Below, piece after piece: positions 43,589 to 52,206 of a stretch of 64,000 nt of DNA. Under the pieces are notes generated by a model. It had not been told where the DNA came from, ran no database searches, and saw nothing but the letters and a program-made list of their open reading frames with translations. This DNA is from Chishuiella changwenlii (GTDB lineage Bacteria; Bacteroidota; Bacteroidia; Flavobacteriales; Weeksellaceae). The first letter of the stretch is position 1. The number at the start of each line of letters is the position of its first letter. A program made the position numbers and the translations under genes. Location: assembly GCF_900142565.1 (NCBI RefSeq), contig NZ_FRBH01000015.1, positions 1 to 64,000 of the forward strand, in the 5' to 3' direction.

Positions 43589-44611
43589 TTAAAGATTATC
43601 TAGTAGTGCGTTTTTTATTAAATTTTCTGAAAAATAATATAAGTCACTATCTTCTGGCATCTGATTCTCTAAAATAATTAAACTTATTTTCTTTTCAGGA
43701 ATATAAATATCTAATGCAGAATAACCATTTCCTAAACCAGTATGTCCTAAATAAGTTATATTATTATGTTTTGCAATTCTAATATTATAACCATATCCCA
43801 TTGGTTCTTTACCAAATAAATCATGCTGAGATTTTATAGACTCACTTGTCATTAATTTATATAATTTTTTAGGTAATATCTTTCCTTTATGTAAAGCATT
43901 GTTCCAAATTAGTAAATCACCAGCAGTAGAAATAACACCATCAGCCGGATAACTTTCTACGCTAATAGGATCATTAACTTTATTTGGCTTATCAGTAAAA
44001 AAATATCCATTAGCTAAATTGGGATTTTGCAGAGAAGAATAAAATGAAGTGTTATTCATCTTTAGTTTTTTAAACAAATTATCTGCAAGATGAGCGTAAG
44101 ATTGTTCAGTAACTTTTTCTAGAATTTTTCCTAATAAAATATTAGAAAGGTTTCCATATTTAAAATTTGTACCAGGCTCAAACAACAAGGGTTTTTCTAT
44201 GTCATCAATACCATGAGAATGGTTTAATAAATGATGTACAGTTACAGCGTTTGCCCATGGTTGTGTAAGATTAGGAAGATAATTTTTTATAGATTGATTA
44301 AGCGAAATATTCCCTTTCTCAACTTCTTGTAGAATTAAAACAGCTGTTATTTGTTTTGTAATTGACATGATTTCAAATTGAGTATCCATGTCAAGAGGAA
44401 TTTTTGCATCAATATCTTTATATCCAACACTTTTTTGGTAATTTATTTTATTATCCTTTGCAATAAGTATTACACCGTTAAAAGGAATAGTTTGTTTTGA
44501 CTGTAGAATACTATCAATTTTGTAACTATAATTTTTTGAGCTTTGTGCGTTAATGAATGTTATTAAAAATAGGAGATAAATAAAAGAGAAAATTCTTACA
44601 ATCGATTTCAT
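43589..44611 (-). CDS. secreted serine hydrolase (class C beta-lactamase-like)
   Basis: A 340-aa protein with a signal peptide (about residues 1-22, ending FINAQ) and the class C beta-lactamase/DD-peptidase fold. The active serine is in SITK (MSITKQITAVLILQ); the second motif is Y-G-N in NFKYGNLSNILLGK in place of YxN; the third, normally KTG, is HTG in LGHTGLGNG, as in many esterase-type members. So hydrolysis of an ester or peptide is likelier than beta-lactam resistance. Single-gene unit. Confidence 0.85.
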   Translation of the reverse strand: MKSIVRIFSFIYLLFLITFINAQSSKNYSYKIDSILQSKQTIPFNGVILIAKDNKINYQKSVGYKDIDAKIPLDMDTQFEIMSITKQITAVLILQEVEKGNISLNQSIKNYLPNLTQPWANAVTVHHLLNHSHGIDDIEKPLLFEPGTNFKYGNLSNILLGKILEKVTEQSYAHLADNLFKKLKMNNTSFYSSLQNPNLANGYFFTDKPNKVNDPISVESYPADGVISTAGDLLIWNNALHKGKILPKKLYKLMTSESIKSQHDLFGKEPMGYGYNIRIAKHNNITYLGHTGLGNGYSALDIYIPEKKISLIILENQMPEDSDLYYFSENLIKNALLDNL

Positions 44612-44644
44612 ATGTTTTCTATAAATAAGGTTAGTAAAAATAAA

Positions 44645-44672
44645 AAATATCGCTCCATGTGGAGCGATATTT
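44645..44672 (-). terminator. terminator of pepD
   Basis: Stem AAATATCGCTCCA/TGGAGCGATATT with a 2-nt centre; on the minus strand it is followed by a T-run, 24 bp after the pepD stop. Confidence 0.85.
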
Positions 44673-44695
44673 AAAATTTATTTTTTAGAAAAATA

Positions 44696-46186
44696 TTATT
44701 TATTCTTAGAATTAGCGCAGCTATAATCAATTGGACCATCGTTAGGAATTTCTTTTAAAATTTCTAATAAATATTTCCAGTATTTCTGTACAGAAACAAT
44801 TTCAACTCTTTCGTCTGGTGAATGAGCTCCAGAAATATTTGGACCAAAAGAAATCATATCTAAACCAGGATAATTTGTTCCAATAATACCACATTCTAAT
44901 CCAGCATGACAAGCTACAACTTTTGGTTCTTCACCATTTTGTTTAATGTAAATAGCTTTCATAATTTCTAGAATTTCAGATTGAGTGTTTGCTTTCCATC
45001 CTGGGTAAGAACCAGAAAATTTAACATCAAATCCACCTAATTCAAATCCACTTTTTAATGTTTGTGCTAAAGCTTCTTTTCCAGATTCTACAGAAGAACG
45101 TGTTAAACATAAAACTCTAACTTTTCCTTCGATAACTTCTACACGAGCAACATTATTAGATGTTTCTACTAAACCTTCAACATCAGGACTCATACGGAAA
45201 ACACCGTTATAAGCAGCCATAATTGTTTGAATGAATACTTTAGAATCTAATGTAGACATTGCATTAGTAACCTCTGTAGGCTCTAATGTAATAATCATTT
45301 TAGGTTCTTTTGTTTGATATTCTTCAATAATTTCCGCTTGTAATGTTTCGAAAGCTGTTTTAAATCCTTCTACATTTTCAGTAGGAATAACAATTTTTGC
45401 CCAAGATTCACGTGGAATAGCGTTGCGTAAACTTCCTCCTTCCATGTGAGCAATGTGAATATTATATTCTATACCAACATTAAGTAAGCGTGCAATTAAT
45501 TTATTTGAGTTTCCTAAACCTTCGTGAATTTGCATTCCAGAATGTCCTCCATTTAAACCTTTTAATGTTAAAATAAAAGCAGTTCCGTTTACTTCTTCAG
45601 CAGAATATGATTTTGTTGCAGTTACATCAACACCACCAGCACAACCAATATCTAATTCGTCGTCCTCTTCTGTATCTAAATTTAAAAGAATTTTACCCGA
45701 TAAAAAACCAGCTTTTAATCCTAATGCACCAGTCATTCCTGTTTCTTCATCAATTGTAAAAAATGCTTCAATAGCTGGATGAGGAATATCTTTAGATTCT
45801 AAAATTGCCATAATTGTAGCAACTCCAATTCCGTTATCAGCACCTAATGTAGTACCGTTTGCTGTAACAAAACGATTATCCTCAATATACATTTCAATAC
45901 CTTGTGTATCAAAATCAAATTCTACATCATTATTTTTCTGACAAACCATGTCTAAATGTGATTGCATTACAACTGTTTTGCGATCTTCCATTCCTGGGTA
46001 AGCAGATTTTTTGATTAAAACATTACCAACTTCATCAGTTTCAACTTTTAAACCTAAGTCTTCTCCAAATTTGATGATAAATTGACGAACTTTCTCTTCT
46101 TTTTTTGATGGTCTTGGAACCGAATTTAAAGCAGAAAAGTTTTTCCAAATGGCTTTCGGTTCTAAGTTTAAAATATCGTTATTCAT
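44696..46186 (-). CDS. pepD: aminoacyl-histidine dipeptidase
   Basis: A 496-aa M20-family metallopeptidase cleaving Xaa-His and other dipeptides in the cytosol. Zinc ligands can be placed in MQSHLDMVCQ, LGADNGIGVA, TIDEETGMTGALGL (catalytic EE) and NLDTEEDDELDIGCAGG; the last His is in ISGAHSPDERVEIVSV. The lid-domain insert lies between about residues 200 and 390. It is divergent from mtgA, with a TAACTTTG -7-like element on the minus strand. Confidence 0.93.
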   Translation of the reverse strand: MNNDILNLEPKAIWKNFSALNSVPRPSKKEEKVRQFIIKFGEDLGLKVETDEVGNVLIKKSAYPGMEDRKTVVMQSHLDMVCQKNNDVEFDFDTQGIEMYIEDNRFVTANGTTLGADNGIGVATIMAILESKDIPHPAIEAFFTIDEETGMTGALGLKAGFLSGKILLNLDTEEDDELDIGCAGGVDVTATKSYSAEEVNGTAFILTLKGLNGGHSGMQIHEGLGNSNKLIARLLNVGIEYNIHIAHMEGGSLRNAIPRESWAKIVIPTENVEGFKTAFETLQAEIIEEYQTKEPKMIITLEPTEVTNAMSTLDSKVFIQTIMAAYNGVFRMSPDVEGLVETSNNVARVEVIEGKVRVLCLTRSSVESGKEALAQTLKSGFELGGFDVKFSGSYPGWKANTQSEILEIMKAIYIKQNGEEPKVVACHAGLECGIIGTNYPGLDMISFGPNISGAHSPDERVEIVSVQKYWKYLLEILKEIPNDGPIDYSCANSKNK

Positions 46187-46205
46187 TGTTTTTTATTTAC
46201 AAGGT

Positions 46206-46213
46206 CAAAGTTA
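46206..46213 (-). promoter_or_regulatory. -7 element for pepD
   Basis: On the minus strand the bases read TAACTTTG, an exact TAnnTTTG match 20 bp before the pepD ATG. No TTTG is found at the ideal -33 distance. Confidence 0.45.
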
Positions 46214-46303
46214 GTGAATTGTTAGAACATAGCTGAGTGAAAGAAAGTTTTAATTTTTTTAAATTGATGGTCTATACAATTGATAAAGTTTCAATAATTC
46301 ATT

Positions 46304-46311
46304 TAAATTTG
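46304..46311 (+). promoter_or_regulatory. -7 element for mtgA
   Basis: TAAATTTG matches TAnnTTTG, 24 bp before the mtgA ATG, with a TTG 21 bp upstream as a weak -33. Confidence 0.45.
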
Positions 46312-46334
46312 TTTTTAGATTATTTATAAAAAGT

Positions 46335-47003
46335 ATGTTTAAGTTTATTCGTAGAGTTCTACTTTATTTATTTTTAGCTCATATATTATATATTGTTGCA
46401 TTAAAATGGATTAATCCTCCTTTTACAATTACACAAGTTCAACAAATGGTAGAACAAGGTAAATTTAATAGAGATTATATTTCATATGATGAAATGGGTA
46501 GAAATATAAAATTAGCTGTTATTGGTTCAGAAGACCAGAAATTTCCTACGCACAATGGTTTCGATTTCGAAGGAATTGAGAAAGCAATGGAGAAAAATAA
46601 GAAAGGTAAAAAGCTAAGTGGTGGTTCAACAATTTCTCAACAAGTAGCAAAAAATGTATTTCTATGGCAAGGTAGATCTTGGTTGAGAAAAGGATTAGAA
46701 GTTTACTTTACTTTTATGATAGAAAAGATATGGGGTAAAAAAAGAATCTTAGAAATGTATCTTAATACATCTGAGATGGGAATAGGTGTTTTTGGAGTTG
46801 AAGCAGCTTCTGAATATTATTTTAAAAAACCTGCAAAAGATCTATCTAATAATGAAGCGGCTAGAATTGCAGCGGCATTACCACTTCCAAGAAAATATAA
46901 TGTAAATCCTCCATCTCCTTATATTAGTAGACGCGCAAGTCATATACAGAGACAAATGCGAAATATACAAGGAGGAGCAGATTTGGAAAAAATATTAGAT
47001 TAA
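46335..47003 (+). CDS. mtgA: monofunctional peptidoglycan glycosyltransferase
   Basis: A 222-aa GT51 enzyme with one N-terminal membrane anchor (LLYLFLAHILYIVALKW) that polymerises lipid II into glycan strands. Motifs: VIGSEDQKFPTHNGFD (catalytic Glu), GGSTISQQVAKNVFLWQGRSWLRKGLE, IEKIWGKKRILEMYLN and GVFGVEAASEYYF. No transpeptidase domain follows, so it is the monofunctional form. Single gene, divergent from pepD. Confidence 0.95.
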   Translation: MFKFIRRVLLYLFLAHILYIVALKWINPPFTITQVQQMVEQGKFNRDYISYDEMGRNIKLAVIGSEDQKFPTHNGFDFEGIEKAMEKNKKGKKLSGGSTISQQVAKNVFLWQGRSWLRKGLEVYFTFMIEKIWGKKRILEMYLNTSEMGIGVFGVEAASEYYFKKPAKDLSNNEAARIAAALPLPRKYNVNPPSPYISRRASHIQRQMRNIQGGADLEKILD

Positions 47004-47025
47004 TAAAATACTATAACACTTATAA

Positions 47026-47052
47026 AAGATGGACGAAAGTTCATCTTTTTTT
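47026..47052 (+). terminator. terminator of mtgA
   Basis: Stem AAGATGGAC/GTTCATCTT with a GAAA tetraloop, one G-T pair and a run of T, 20 bp after the stop codon. Confidence 0.88.
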
Positions 47053-47056
47053 ATAT

Positions 47057-47089
47057 AAAAAAATGACCAAAGGGTTTACTTTGGTCATT
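47057..47089 (-). terminator. minus-strand hairpin with T-run
   Basis: Perfect 11-bp stem AATGACCAAAG/CTTTGGTCATT with loop GGTTTA; on the minus strand it is followed by at least seven T. No minus-strand gene is seen upstream of it. Confidence 0.6.
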
Positions 47090-47799
47090 CAAGTAGTTTA
47101 CTGTTTACATTATCATACAGAGTTAACCTAACAATAATATAACAATAGGTTTTGGTTAGTAATAGGTTATATCGGTTGACTCAAAGTTATAAAAAAAAAC
47201 AATAATACGATAAGTGAAAAATAAAATGACAATACTTAAAAACTATACCATTATAGGTTTATTTTATAATATCATAGTTTTAATTTATTGTACAAATAGG
47301 GATAGGTGCATAATAAAATGTATAAACACTTTATTAGCAATTTGTTTTATTTAAATTCATTAAATATAACATTCTGTTTTTGTTTAAAAAGAGTAAGATA
47401 ATTTATGATGATTTTAAACCTATTTTTTTAAAATAATGTATAAACTTTTTTAAAAATAACTCAGTTTTTATTAAAAATTACCATAAAAATTCTTCAAAAA
47501 TTGATTTTTAAATTAATAGTTATTCATAAATATTGCTTTTTTTTTGACAAAATCTTCGTAAAATGCTGTTTTTTATAAATTTTTATTTGTTAAATAATCG
47601 TTTAGAAATCATTTATACACAGTTAAGTTGTTAATATTTAAGTAAGTTTATGTTTTATAAGTATTTAAATTTAAGTGATTTGATTTTTTATCATATCAAA
47701 ATTTGTATAAAAGTACATTATAGTACTATTATTTGTTTAAAAAGTGTATTTTTGTATAAAGTAATTTAAAATTTAGTATTAAATGCTTTAATCTCTTAT
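47090..47799. promoter_or_regulatory. 0.7-kb non-coding region before the carotenoid operon with repeated TGTATAAA
   Basis: No coding frame of note. The octamer TGTATAAA occurs at 47319, 47437, 47704 and 47753 and once on the other strand at 47612-47619. A dyad AGTAC-N6-GTACT lies at 47712-47727. The two copies nearest the gene are part of a longer direct repeat TTTGTATAAA(A)GTA. TATTTTTG (47747-47754) is a possible -7; alternatively TTTG at 47702 and TATTATTTG at 47727 bracket the dyad. Function is inferred. Confidence 0.5.
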
Positions 47800-49272
47800 A
47801 TGAAGAAAAAAATAGCCATAATTGGATCTGGGTTTTCTGGTATTTCTGCTGCTGCATATCTAGCAAAAGGAGGCTATGAAGTGCATGTTTTCGAAAAACA
47901 TAATCAACCTGGTGGTAGAGCAAGACAATTTACAACCTATTTGGGTTATCAATTCGATATGGGACCAAGTTGGTATTGGATGCCTGATATTATGGATAAG
48001 TTCTTTAAAGACTTTGATTGTAAATCTTCAGATTTTTTCGAATTGATTTCTCTTAACCCTCAATTTGAAATGATTTTTGAGGATGAAACAATTGCTATTC
48101 CAGAAAAATATGACGACTTAAAACTATTATTTGAAAAAATAGAAACTGGTGCTGGTGATTTATTAGACAAGTTTATGCAATCTGCTAAATATAAATATGA
48201 AGTTGGAATGCAAGATTTTGTAAATAAACCATGTCATAATTGGTTAGAATTTATTTCTCCTAAAATTGCAAAAAGTGCCATAAAGTTAGATTTGCTATCA
48301 AATTTTAGAAGTTATGTTTCAAAATTTTTTAAGAATAAAAAATTGAGAACATTAATGGAGTTTCCTGTTATCTTTCTTGGCGCTTCACCAAAGAATATTC
48401 CAGCATTGTATAGTTTAATGAATTATGGAGGTTATGCTTTGGGTACACATTATCCTAAAGGAGGATTTTATCAGTTGGTATTAGCTATGCAAAAAGTAGC
48501 CGAAAATCAAGGAGCAATATTTCATTTTAGTCATACAGTCGAAAAAATAAATACGCAAAATGGTGATATAAAATCTCTATTAATAAATGGTGAGTTAAAA
48601 GAATTTGATTACGTAGTTGCTTCATCAGATTATCATCATACAGAAAGTTTATTAATAGAAGATGAAAGAAATTATACACAAGATTACTGGCGTAAGAAAA
48701 CATTTGCACCGTCTAGTTTAATTTATTATTTGGGAATTACAGAGGAAATACCAAATTTAAAACATCATACGCTTTTCTTCGAAAATGATTTAGATGAACA
48801 TATAGATTGTATTTATGGTGAAAAGAAATGGCCAGAAAAACCTCTTTTCTATGCTTGTTGTCCATCTAAAACAGATAAAAATGTTGCACCGGAAAACTGT
48901 GAGAATTTATTTTTATTGATGCCATTGGCAATTGGTTTAGATGATGAAGAGGAAACAAGAGAAATTTATCTGAAAGAAATGCTTCAACGAATAGAGAAAT
49001 TAACTGGAGCAAAGGATTTATTATCTAAAATAGAATATAAAAAAAGTTACTGTGTAAGTGATTTTGTAAACGATTATAATGCCTATGGTGGTAATGCTTA
49101 TGGGCTAGCAAATACTTTAAACCAAACTGCTGTACTTAAACCAAAAATAAAAAATAAAAAAGTAAATAATCTATATTATACAGGTCAACTAACTGTACCA
49201 GGACCAGGAGTTCCTCCATCTATAATTTCTGGTAAAATTGTTGCTCAAGAAATATGTAATCTTAAAACTTAA
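47800..49272 (+). CDS. crtI: phytoene desaturase
   Basis: A 490-aa FAD-dependent carotenoid desaturase converting phytoene to lycopene. The dinucleotide-binding motif IAIIGSGFSGISAAAYLAKGGYEVHVFEK is at residues 4-32, followed by GGRARQF; MGPSWYWMPD is typical of CrtI; the C-terminal FAD site is YYTGQLTVPGPGVPPSIISGKIVA. First gene of a seven-gene run with overlaps or gaps of up to 6 bp, preceded by a long regulatory region. Confidence 0.95.
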   Translation: MKKKIAIIGSGFSGISAAAYLAKGGYEVHVFEKHNQPGGRARQFTTYLGYQFDMGPSWYWMPDIMDKFFKDFDCKSSDFFELISLNPQFEMIFEDETIAIPEKYDDLKLLFEKIETGAGDLLDKFMQSAKYKYEVGMQDFVNKPCHNWLEFISPKIAKSAIKLDLLSNFRSYVSKFFKNKKLRTLMEFPVIFLGASPKNIPALYSLMNYGGYALGTHYPKGGFYQLVLAMQKVAENQGAIFHFSHTVEKINTQNGDIKSLLINGELKEFDYVVASSDYHHTESLLIEDERNYTQDYWRKKTFAPSSLIYYLGITEEIPNLKHHTLFFENDLDEHIDCIYGEKKWPEKPLFYACCPSKTDKNVAPENCENLFLLMPLAIGLDDEEETREIYLKEMLQRIEKLTGAKDLLSKIEYKKSYCVSDFVNDYNAYGGNAYGLANTLNQTAVLKPKIKNKKVNNLYYTGQLTVPGPGVPPSIISGKIVAQEICNLKT

Positions 49273-49278
49273 CATTAA

Positions 49279-50115
49279 ATGAAAAAATTGTTTGACGAAC
49301 TTGCTTACGATGTAAGTAAAAAAGCAACCCAAAAATATAGCACAAGTTTTTCTTTAGGGATATTAGCATTAAAACCAGCTATAAGACCAGCTATATATGC
49401 TATTTATGGTTATGTTAGGTTGGCAGATGAAATTGTGGATAGTTTTCATGACTACGACAAAGAAAAATTATTAAATAGATTAAAAATTGAAACAGATAAT
49501 GCATTAGAAGAAAGGATTTCACTTAATCCAATCTTGCAATCTTTTCAAGAAACCATTCATAAATATGCTATAGATAGAGAACTTATAAATAGATTTCTAC
49601 ATAGTATGGAAATGGATTTGCAACAAGTAGAATATAATTCTGATTTGTATAACGAATACATTTATGGTTCGGCAGAAGTTGTAGGGTTAATGTGTTTACA
49701 AGTTTTTACAGAAGGTAATAAAAAACAGTATGAAGAGTTAAAACCTTATGCAATGAAATTAGGTTCCGCTTTTCAGAAAGTTAATTTTTTAAGAGATTTA
49801 AAAGATGATTATCATGTTTTGGGAAGATCATATTTTCCTAATATTGAAATGAATATTTTTGATAATCAAGTGAAGTATAAAATAGAAGAGGAAATAAAAA
49901 AAGAGTTTGAAGAAGCTCTTGTTGGAATTAAAAAATTACCAAGTTCATCTATGTTTGGAGTTTATTTAGCTTATAAATATTATCTTTCTTTATTCGAGAA
50001 GATTAAAAATAAATCATCCGACGAAATTTTAGAAAATAGAATAAGAATTCCTAATACTCAGAAAGCTTATGTTGCTTTTAAAAGCTATTTACGTTATAAA
50101 TCAGCTTTTTTGTAA
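49279..50115 (+). CDS. crtB: phytoene synthase
   Basis: A 278-aa trans-isoprenyl diphosphate synthase-fold enzyme joining two GGPP molecules to phytoene. The two Asp-rich sites are DEIVD (residues 50-54) and LRDLKDD (171-177), both intact; YNEYIYGSAEVVGLM and GSAFQKVNFLRD are family signatures. It begins 6 bp after crtI and its stop overlaps the next start by one base. GGPP synthase (crtE) is not in the window. Confidence 0.95.
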   Translation: MKKLFDELAYDVSKKATQKYSTSFSLGILALKPAIRPAIYAIYGYVRLADEIVDSFHDYDKEKLLNRLKIETDNALEERISLNPILQSFQETIHKYAIDRELINRFLHSMEMDLQQVEYNSDLYNEYIYGSAEVVGLMCLQVFTEGNKKQYEELKPYAMKLGSAFQKVNFLRDLKDDYHVLGRSYFPNIEMNIFDNQVKYKIEEEIKKEFEEALVGIKKLPSSSMFGVYLAYKYYLSLFEKIKNKSSDEILENRIRIPNTQKAYVAFKSYLRYKSAFL

Positions 50116-50567
50116 TGAGAATAATTGTAGGATTTTTATTATTGGTTTCAATGCAGCTTAATGCACAAAATAATACATTAAATTTTTTTAGAGAAAACTA
50201 TATAAAAGCAGTTTCCGATAAAAAACTATGCCTGCAAATGATTAAAGAATTGGAAGAATTAAAAGGTGAACCCATTTTTTTAGCATATTTAGGAGGTTTG
50301 CAAAGCGTTAAAGCGAATCATGTTTTTAATCCCATTAAAAAATTAAGTACATTTAATAGAGGAAAAAGTAACATAGAAAAAGCAGTGAAATTATCACCAA
50401 CAAATCCAGAAATTAGATTTATTCGCTTATCTATTCAAAAAAATATACCAGGATTTCTTGGATATAAGAGTAATATACAAGAAGATATTAAATTAATTAA
50501 TTCCAACCAATTTGCTATTTCATCAAATGTTGTTCTTCAACATATAGAAGAACTTATAAAAAAATAA
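50115..50567 (+). CDS. secreted hypothetical protein of the carotenoid operon
   Basis: A 150-aa protein with a signal peptide (about residues 1-18, ending QLNAQ) and a helical body. The central helices (GRGKSN-like FNRGKSNIEKAVKLSPTNPEIRFIRLSIQKNIPGFLGY) resemble a tetratricopeptide-like pair but I do not recognise a named family. It overlaps the crtB stop by one base and is followed 2 bp later by the SRPBCC gene, so it is translated with the pathway. A periplasmic role in placing or carrying carotenoids is conceivable but unproven. Confidence 0.75.
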   Translation: MRIIVGFLLLVSMQLNAQNNTLNFFRENYIKAVSDKKLCLQMIKELEELKGEPIFLAYLGGLQSVKANHVFNPIKKLSTFNRGKSNIEKAVKLSPTNPEIRFIRLSIQKNIPGFLGYKSNIQEDIKLINSNQFAISSNVVLQHIEELIKK

Positions 50568-50569
50568 AT

Positions 50570-51028
50570 ATGAGACATCAGTTATATAGAGAACAACAAT
50601 TAAATTGTAATGTAGAAGAGGCTTGGAAATTCTTTTCTTCACCTAACAATCTTTCTAAAATAACACCAAAAGACATGGCATTTACAGTTCTCTCTAAAGA
50701 TAGTGATCAACCTATTTTTGTTGGAATGAAAATAGACTATACTGTTTCACCACTTTTTAATATTCCATTAAAATGGACAACAAAAATTATTCAGGTAGAA
50801 GAAAATAAGAGTTTTACAGATTTTCAAGAAAAAGGACCTTATAAATATTGGCATCATTTCCATGAGTTTATTCCAAATGAGAACGGTGTTTTAATGAAAG
50901 ACACTGTCGATTACGAATTGCCTTTAGGTTTTTTAGGAAGTATAGCGCATCAAGTAATTGTAAAAGATAAATTAAAAAAGATATTTGATTATCGTTTTCA
51001 AGTTTTAGATCAATTTTTTAATCAATAA
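50570..51028 (+). CDS. SRPBCC-fold ligand-binding protein of the carotenoid operon
   Basis: A 152-aa protein with the START/SRPBCC helix-grip fold: YREQQLNCNVEEAWKFFSSPNNLSKITPKDMAF at the start, WTTKIIQVEENKSFTDFQEKGPYKYWHHFHEF in the middle and a C-terminal long helix (VKDKLKKIFDYRFQVLDQFF). Homologues are often annotated as cell-division inhibitors without support. The fold binds hydrophobic ligands in a cavity, so a carotenoid or precursor is a reasonable guess given the position between crtB and crtZ. No signal peptide. Confidence 0.82.
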   Translation: MRHQLYREQQLNCNVEEAWKFFSSPNNLSKITPKDMAFTVLSKDSDQPIFVGMKIDYTVSPLFNIPLKWTTKIIQVEENKSFTDFQEKGPYKYWHHFHEFIPNENGVLMKDTVDYELPLGFLGSIAHQVIVKDKLKKIFDYRFQVLDQFFNQ

Positions 51029-51031
51029 CAT

Positions 51032-51490
51032 ATGCTTAATTTTTTAATCGTACTTGTTGTATTTATATTAATGGAAGGCGCAACTTGGTTAATACATAAA
51101 TATGTTATGCATGGTTTTTTATGGTATTTACATAAAGATCATCATGACCATAGTAATGAAGGTGATTTCGAAAAAAATGATTATTTCTTTGTCATTTTTG
51201 CATTACCAACAATTGCTCTCATGTATTTTGGATCATTAAATAATTTTAATTATTTGTTTTTTATAGGTTTAGCAATAATGTTATACGGAATGGCGTATTT
51301 TTTTGTACATGATATCTTTATTCATCAGCGATTAAAATATTTTACAAGAACTAAAAATTCCTATTTTATGGCCTTAAGAAGAGCGCATAAACAACATCAT
51401 AAACATTTAGGAAAAGAAGAAGGTGAGTGTTTTGGTTTTTTATATGTACCAATGAAATATTTCAGAATGTATTTTAATAAAGGAAAATAA
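51032..51490 (+). CDS. crtZ: beta-carotene hydroxylase
   Basis: A 152-aa membrane di-iron hydroxylase of the fatty-acid hydroxylase superfamily, adding 3- and 3'-hydroxyls to beta-carotene to give zeaxanthin. The histidine clusters are HKYVMH, HKDHHDH, HDIFIH and HKQHHKH, the set found in CrtZ. Four membrane segments can be drawn. It starts 3 bp after the SRPBCC gene and overlaps the crtY start by one base. No crtW ketolase is seen, so zeaxanthin is the predicted end product. Confidence 0.94.
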   Translation: MLNFLIVLVVFILMEGATWLIHKYVMHGFLWYLHKDHHDHSNEGDFEKNDYFFVIFALPTIALMYFGSLNNFNYLFFIGLAIMLYGMAYFFVHDIFIHQRLKYFTRTKNSYFMALRRAHKQHHKHLGKEEGECFGFLYVPMKYFRMYFNKGK

Positions 51491-52206
51491 TGATACAATA
51501 TACTTACGCGCTAATTTTATTTTTTACAGTAATTATTTGTTTTATAGCTTCGTTTGATAAGCGAATATTATTCAATAAACATTTTGGTTCTTTTATAAAA
51601 GCATCTACAATAGTTGCAATTCCTTTTATTGCTTGGGATGTTTGGTTTACAGCAAATGGAGTTTGGTGGTTTAATACAAATTATACAATTGGAATTAACA
51701 TAGGAGGATTACCATTGGAAGAATGTTTGTTTTTTATTTTTATTCCCTTCTCATGTGTTTTTACTTATTTCTGCATCGATAAATTTTTTAAACTAGATTG
51801 GTTAAGCGGTTTCAATAATTTAATAACCTTTGTTACAATTATAATTTGCTCTGTAGTTGCATTGCTACATTATGATAAGATTTATACTTTAGTTACTGCT
51901 GTTATAACAATTATTACGTTAATCTATTTACACTTTATTGCTAGAGTAGATTGGATAGGGAAGGCATCACTTATTTTTACAATTTTAATGTTGGGTTTTT
52001 TTCCTGTAAATGGAGTTTTAACGGGAACAGGATTAGAATCACCAATAGTAAATTATAACCCGAAAGATTTTTTAGGAATTAGAATGTTGACAATTCCAAT
52101 AGAAGATGCAGTTTATGGATATACACAGTTTTTATTAAACTTATATTTTTTCAAATTATTTCAAGCTAAAAAATCAATCAAAAACGAAAATATAAATGAA
52201 GGATAA
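51490..52206 (+). CDS. crtY: lycopene beta-cyclase, fused CrtYc-CrtYd type
   Basis: A 238-aa membrane protein of the heterodimeric (CrtYc/CrtYd) lycopene cyclase family, here with both units in one chain. The duplicated motif is LPLEE (74-78) in the first half and PIED (203-206) in the second, each followed by hydrophobic helices; about seven membrane segments are predicted. It is unrelated to the flavoprotein CrtY/CrtL type, and cyclises lycopene to beta-carotene. Overlaps the photolyase start by 11 nt. Confidence 0.9.
   Translation: MIQYTYALILFFTVIICFIASFDKRILFNKHFGSFIKASTIVAIPFIAWDVWFTANGVWWFNTNYTIGINIGGLPLEECLFFIFIPFSCVFTYFCIDKFFKLDWLSGFNNLITFVTIIICSVVALLHYDKIYTLVTAVITIITLIYLHFIARVDWIGKASLIFTILMLGFFPVNGVLTGTGLESPIVNYNPKDFLGIRMLTIPIEDAVYGYTQFLLNLYFFKLFQAKKSIKNENINEG

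Noticed and set aside
43509-43600. Short in-frame plus-strand stretch (AKSQPKGGIEITIAILVKK-like) before the serine hydrolase end
   Set aside because: Only about 27 codons without a start; no recognised family; it overlaps the end of the minus-strand hydrolase gene.
43589-44611. Serine hydrolase considered as an antibiotic-resistance beta-lactamase
   Set aside because: The third motif is HTG rather than KTG and the second is YGN; closer to esterase/peptidase-type members.
47613-47621. TTATACACA, a DnaA-box-like sequence in the 0.8-kb gap
   Set aside because: Only one box was found and no dnaA, dnaN or other origin genes are near; it also coincides with the reversed TGTATAAA motif.
49279-50115. 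crtB considered as squalene synthase
   Set aside because: Context with crtI directly upstream and the YNEYIYGSAEVVGLM signature fit phytoene synthase better.
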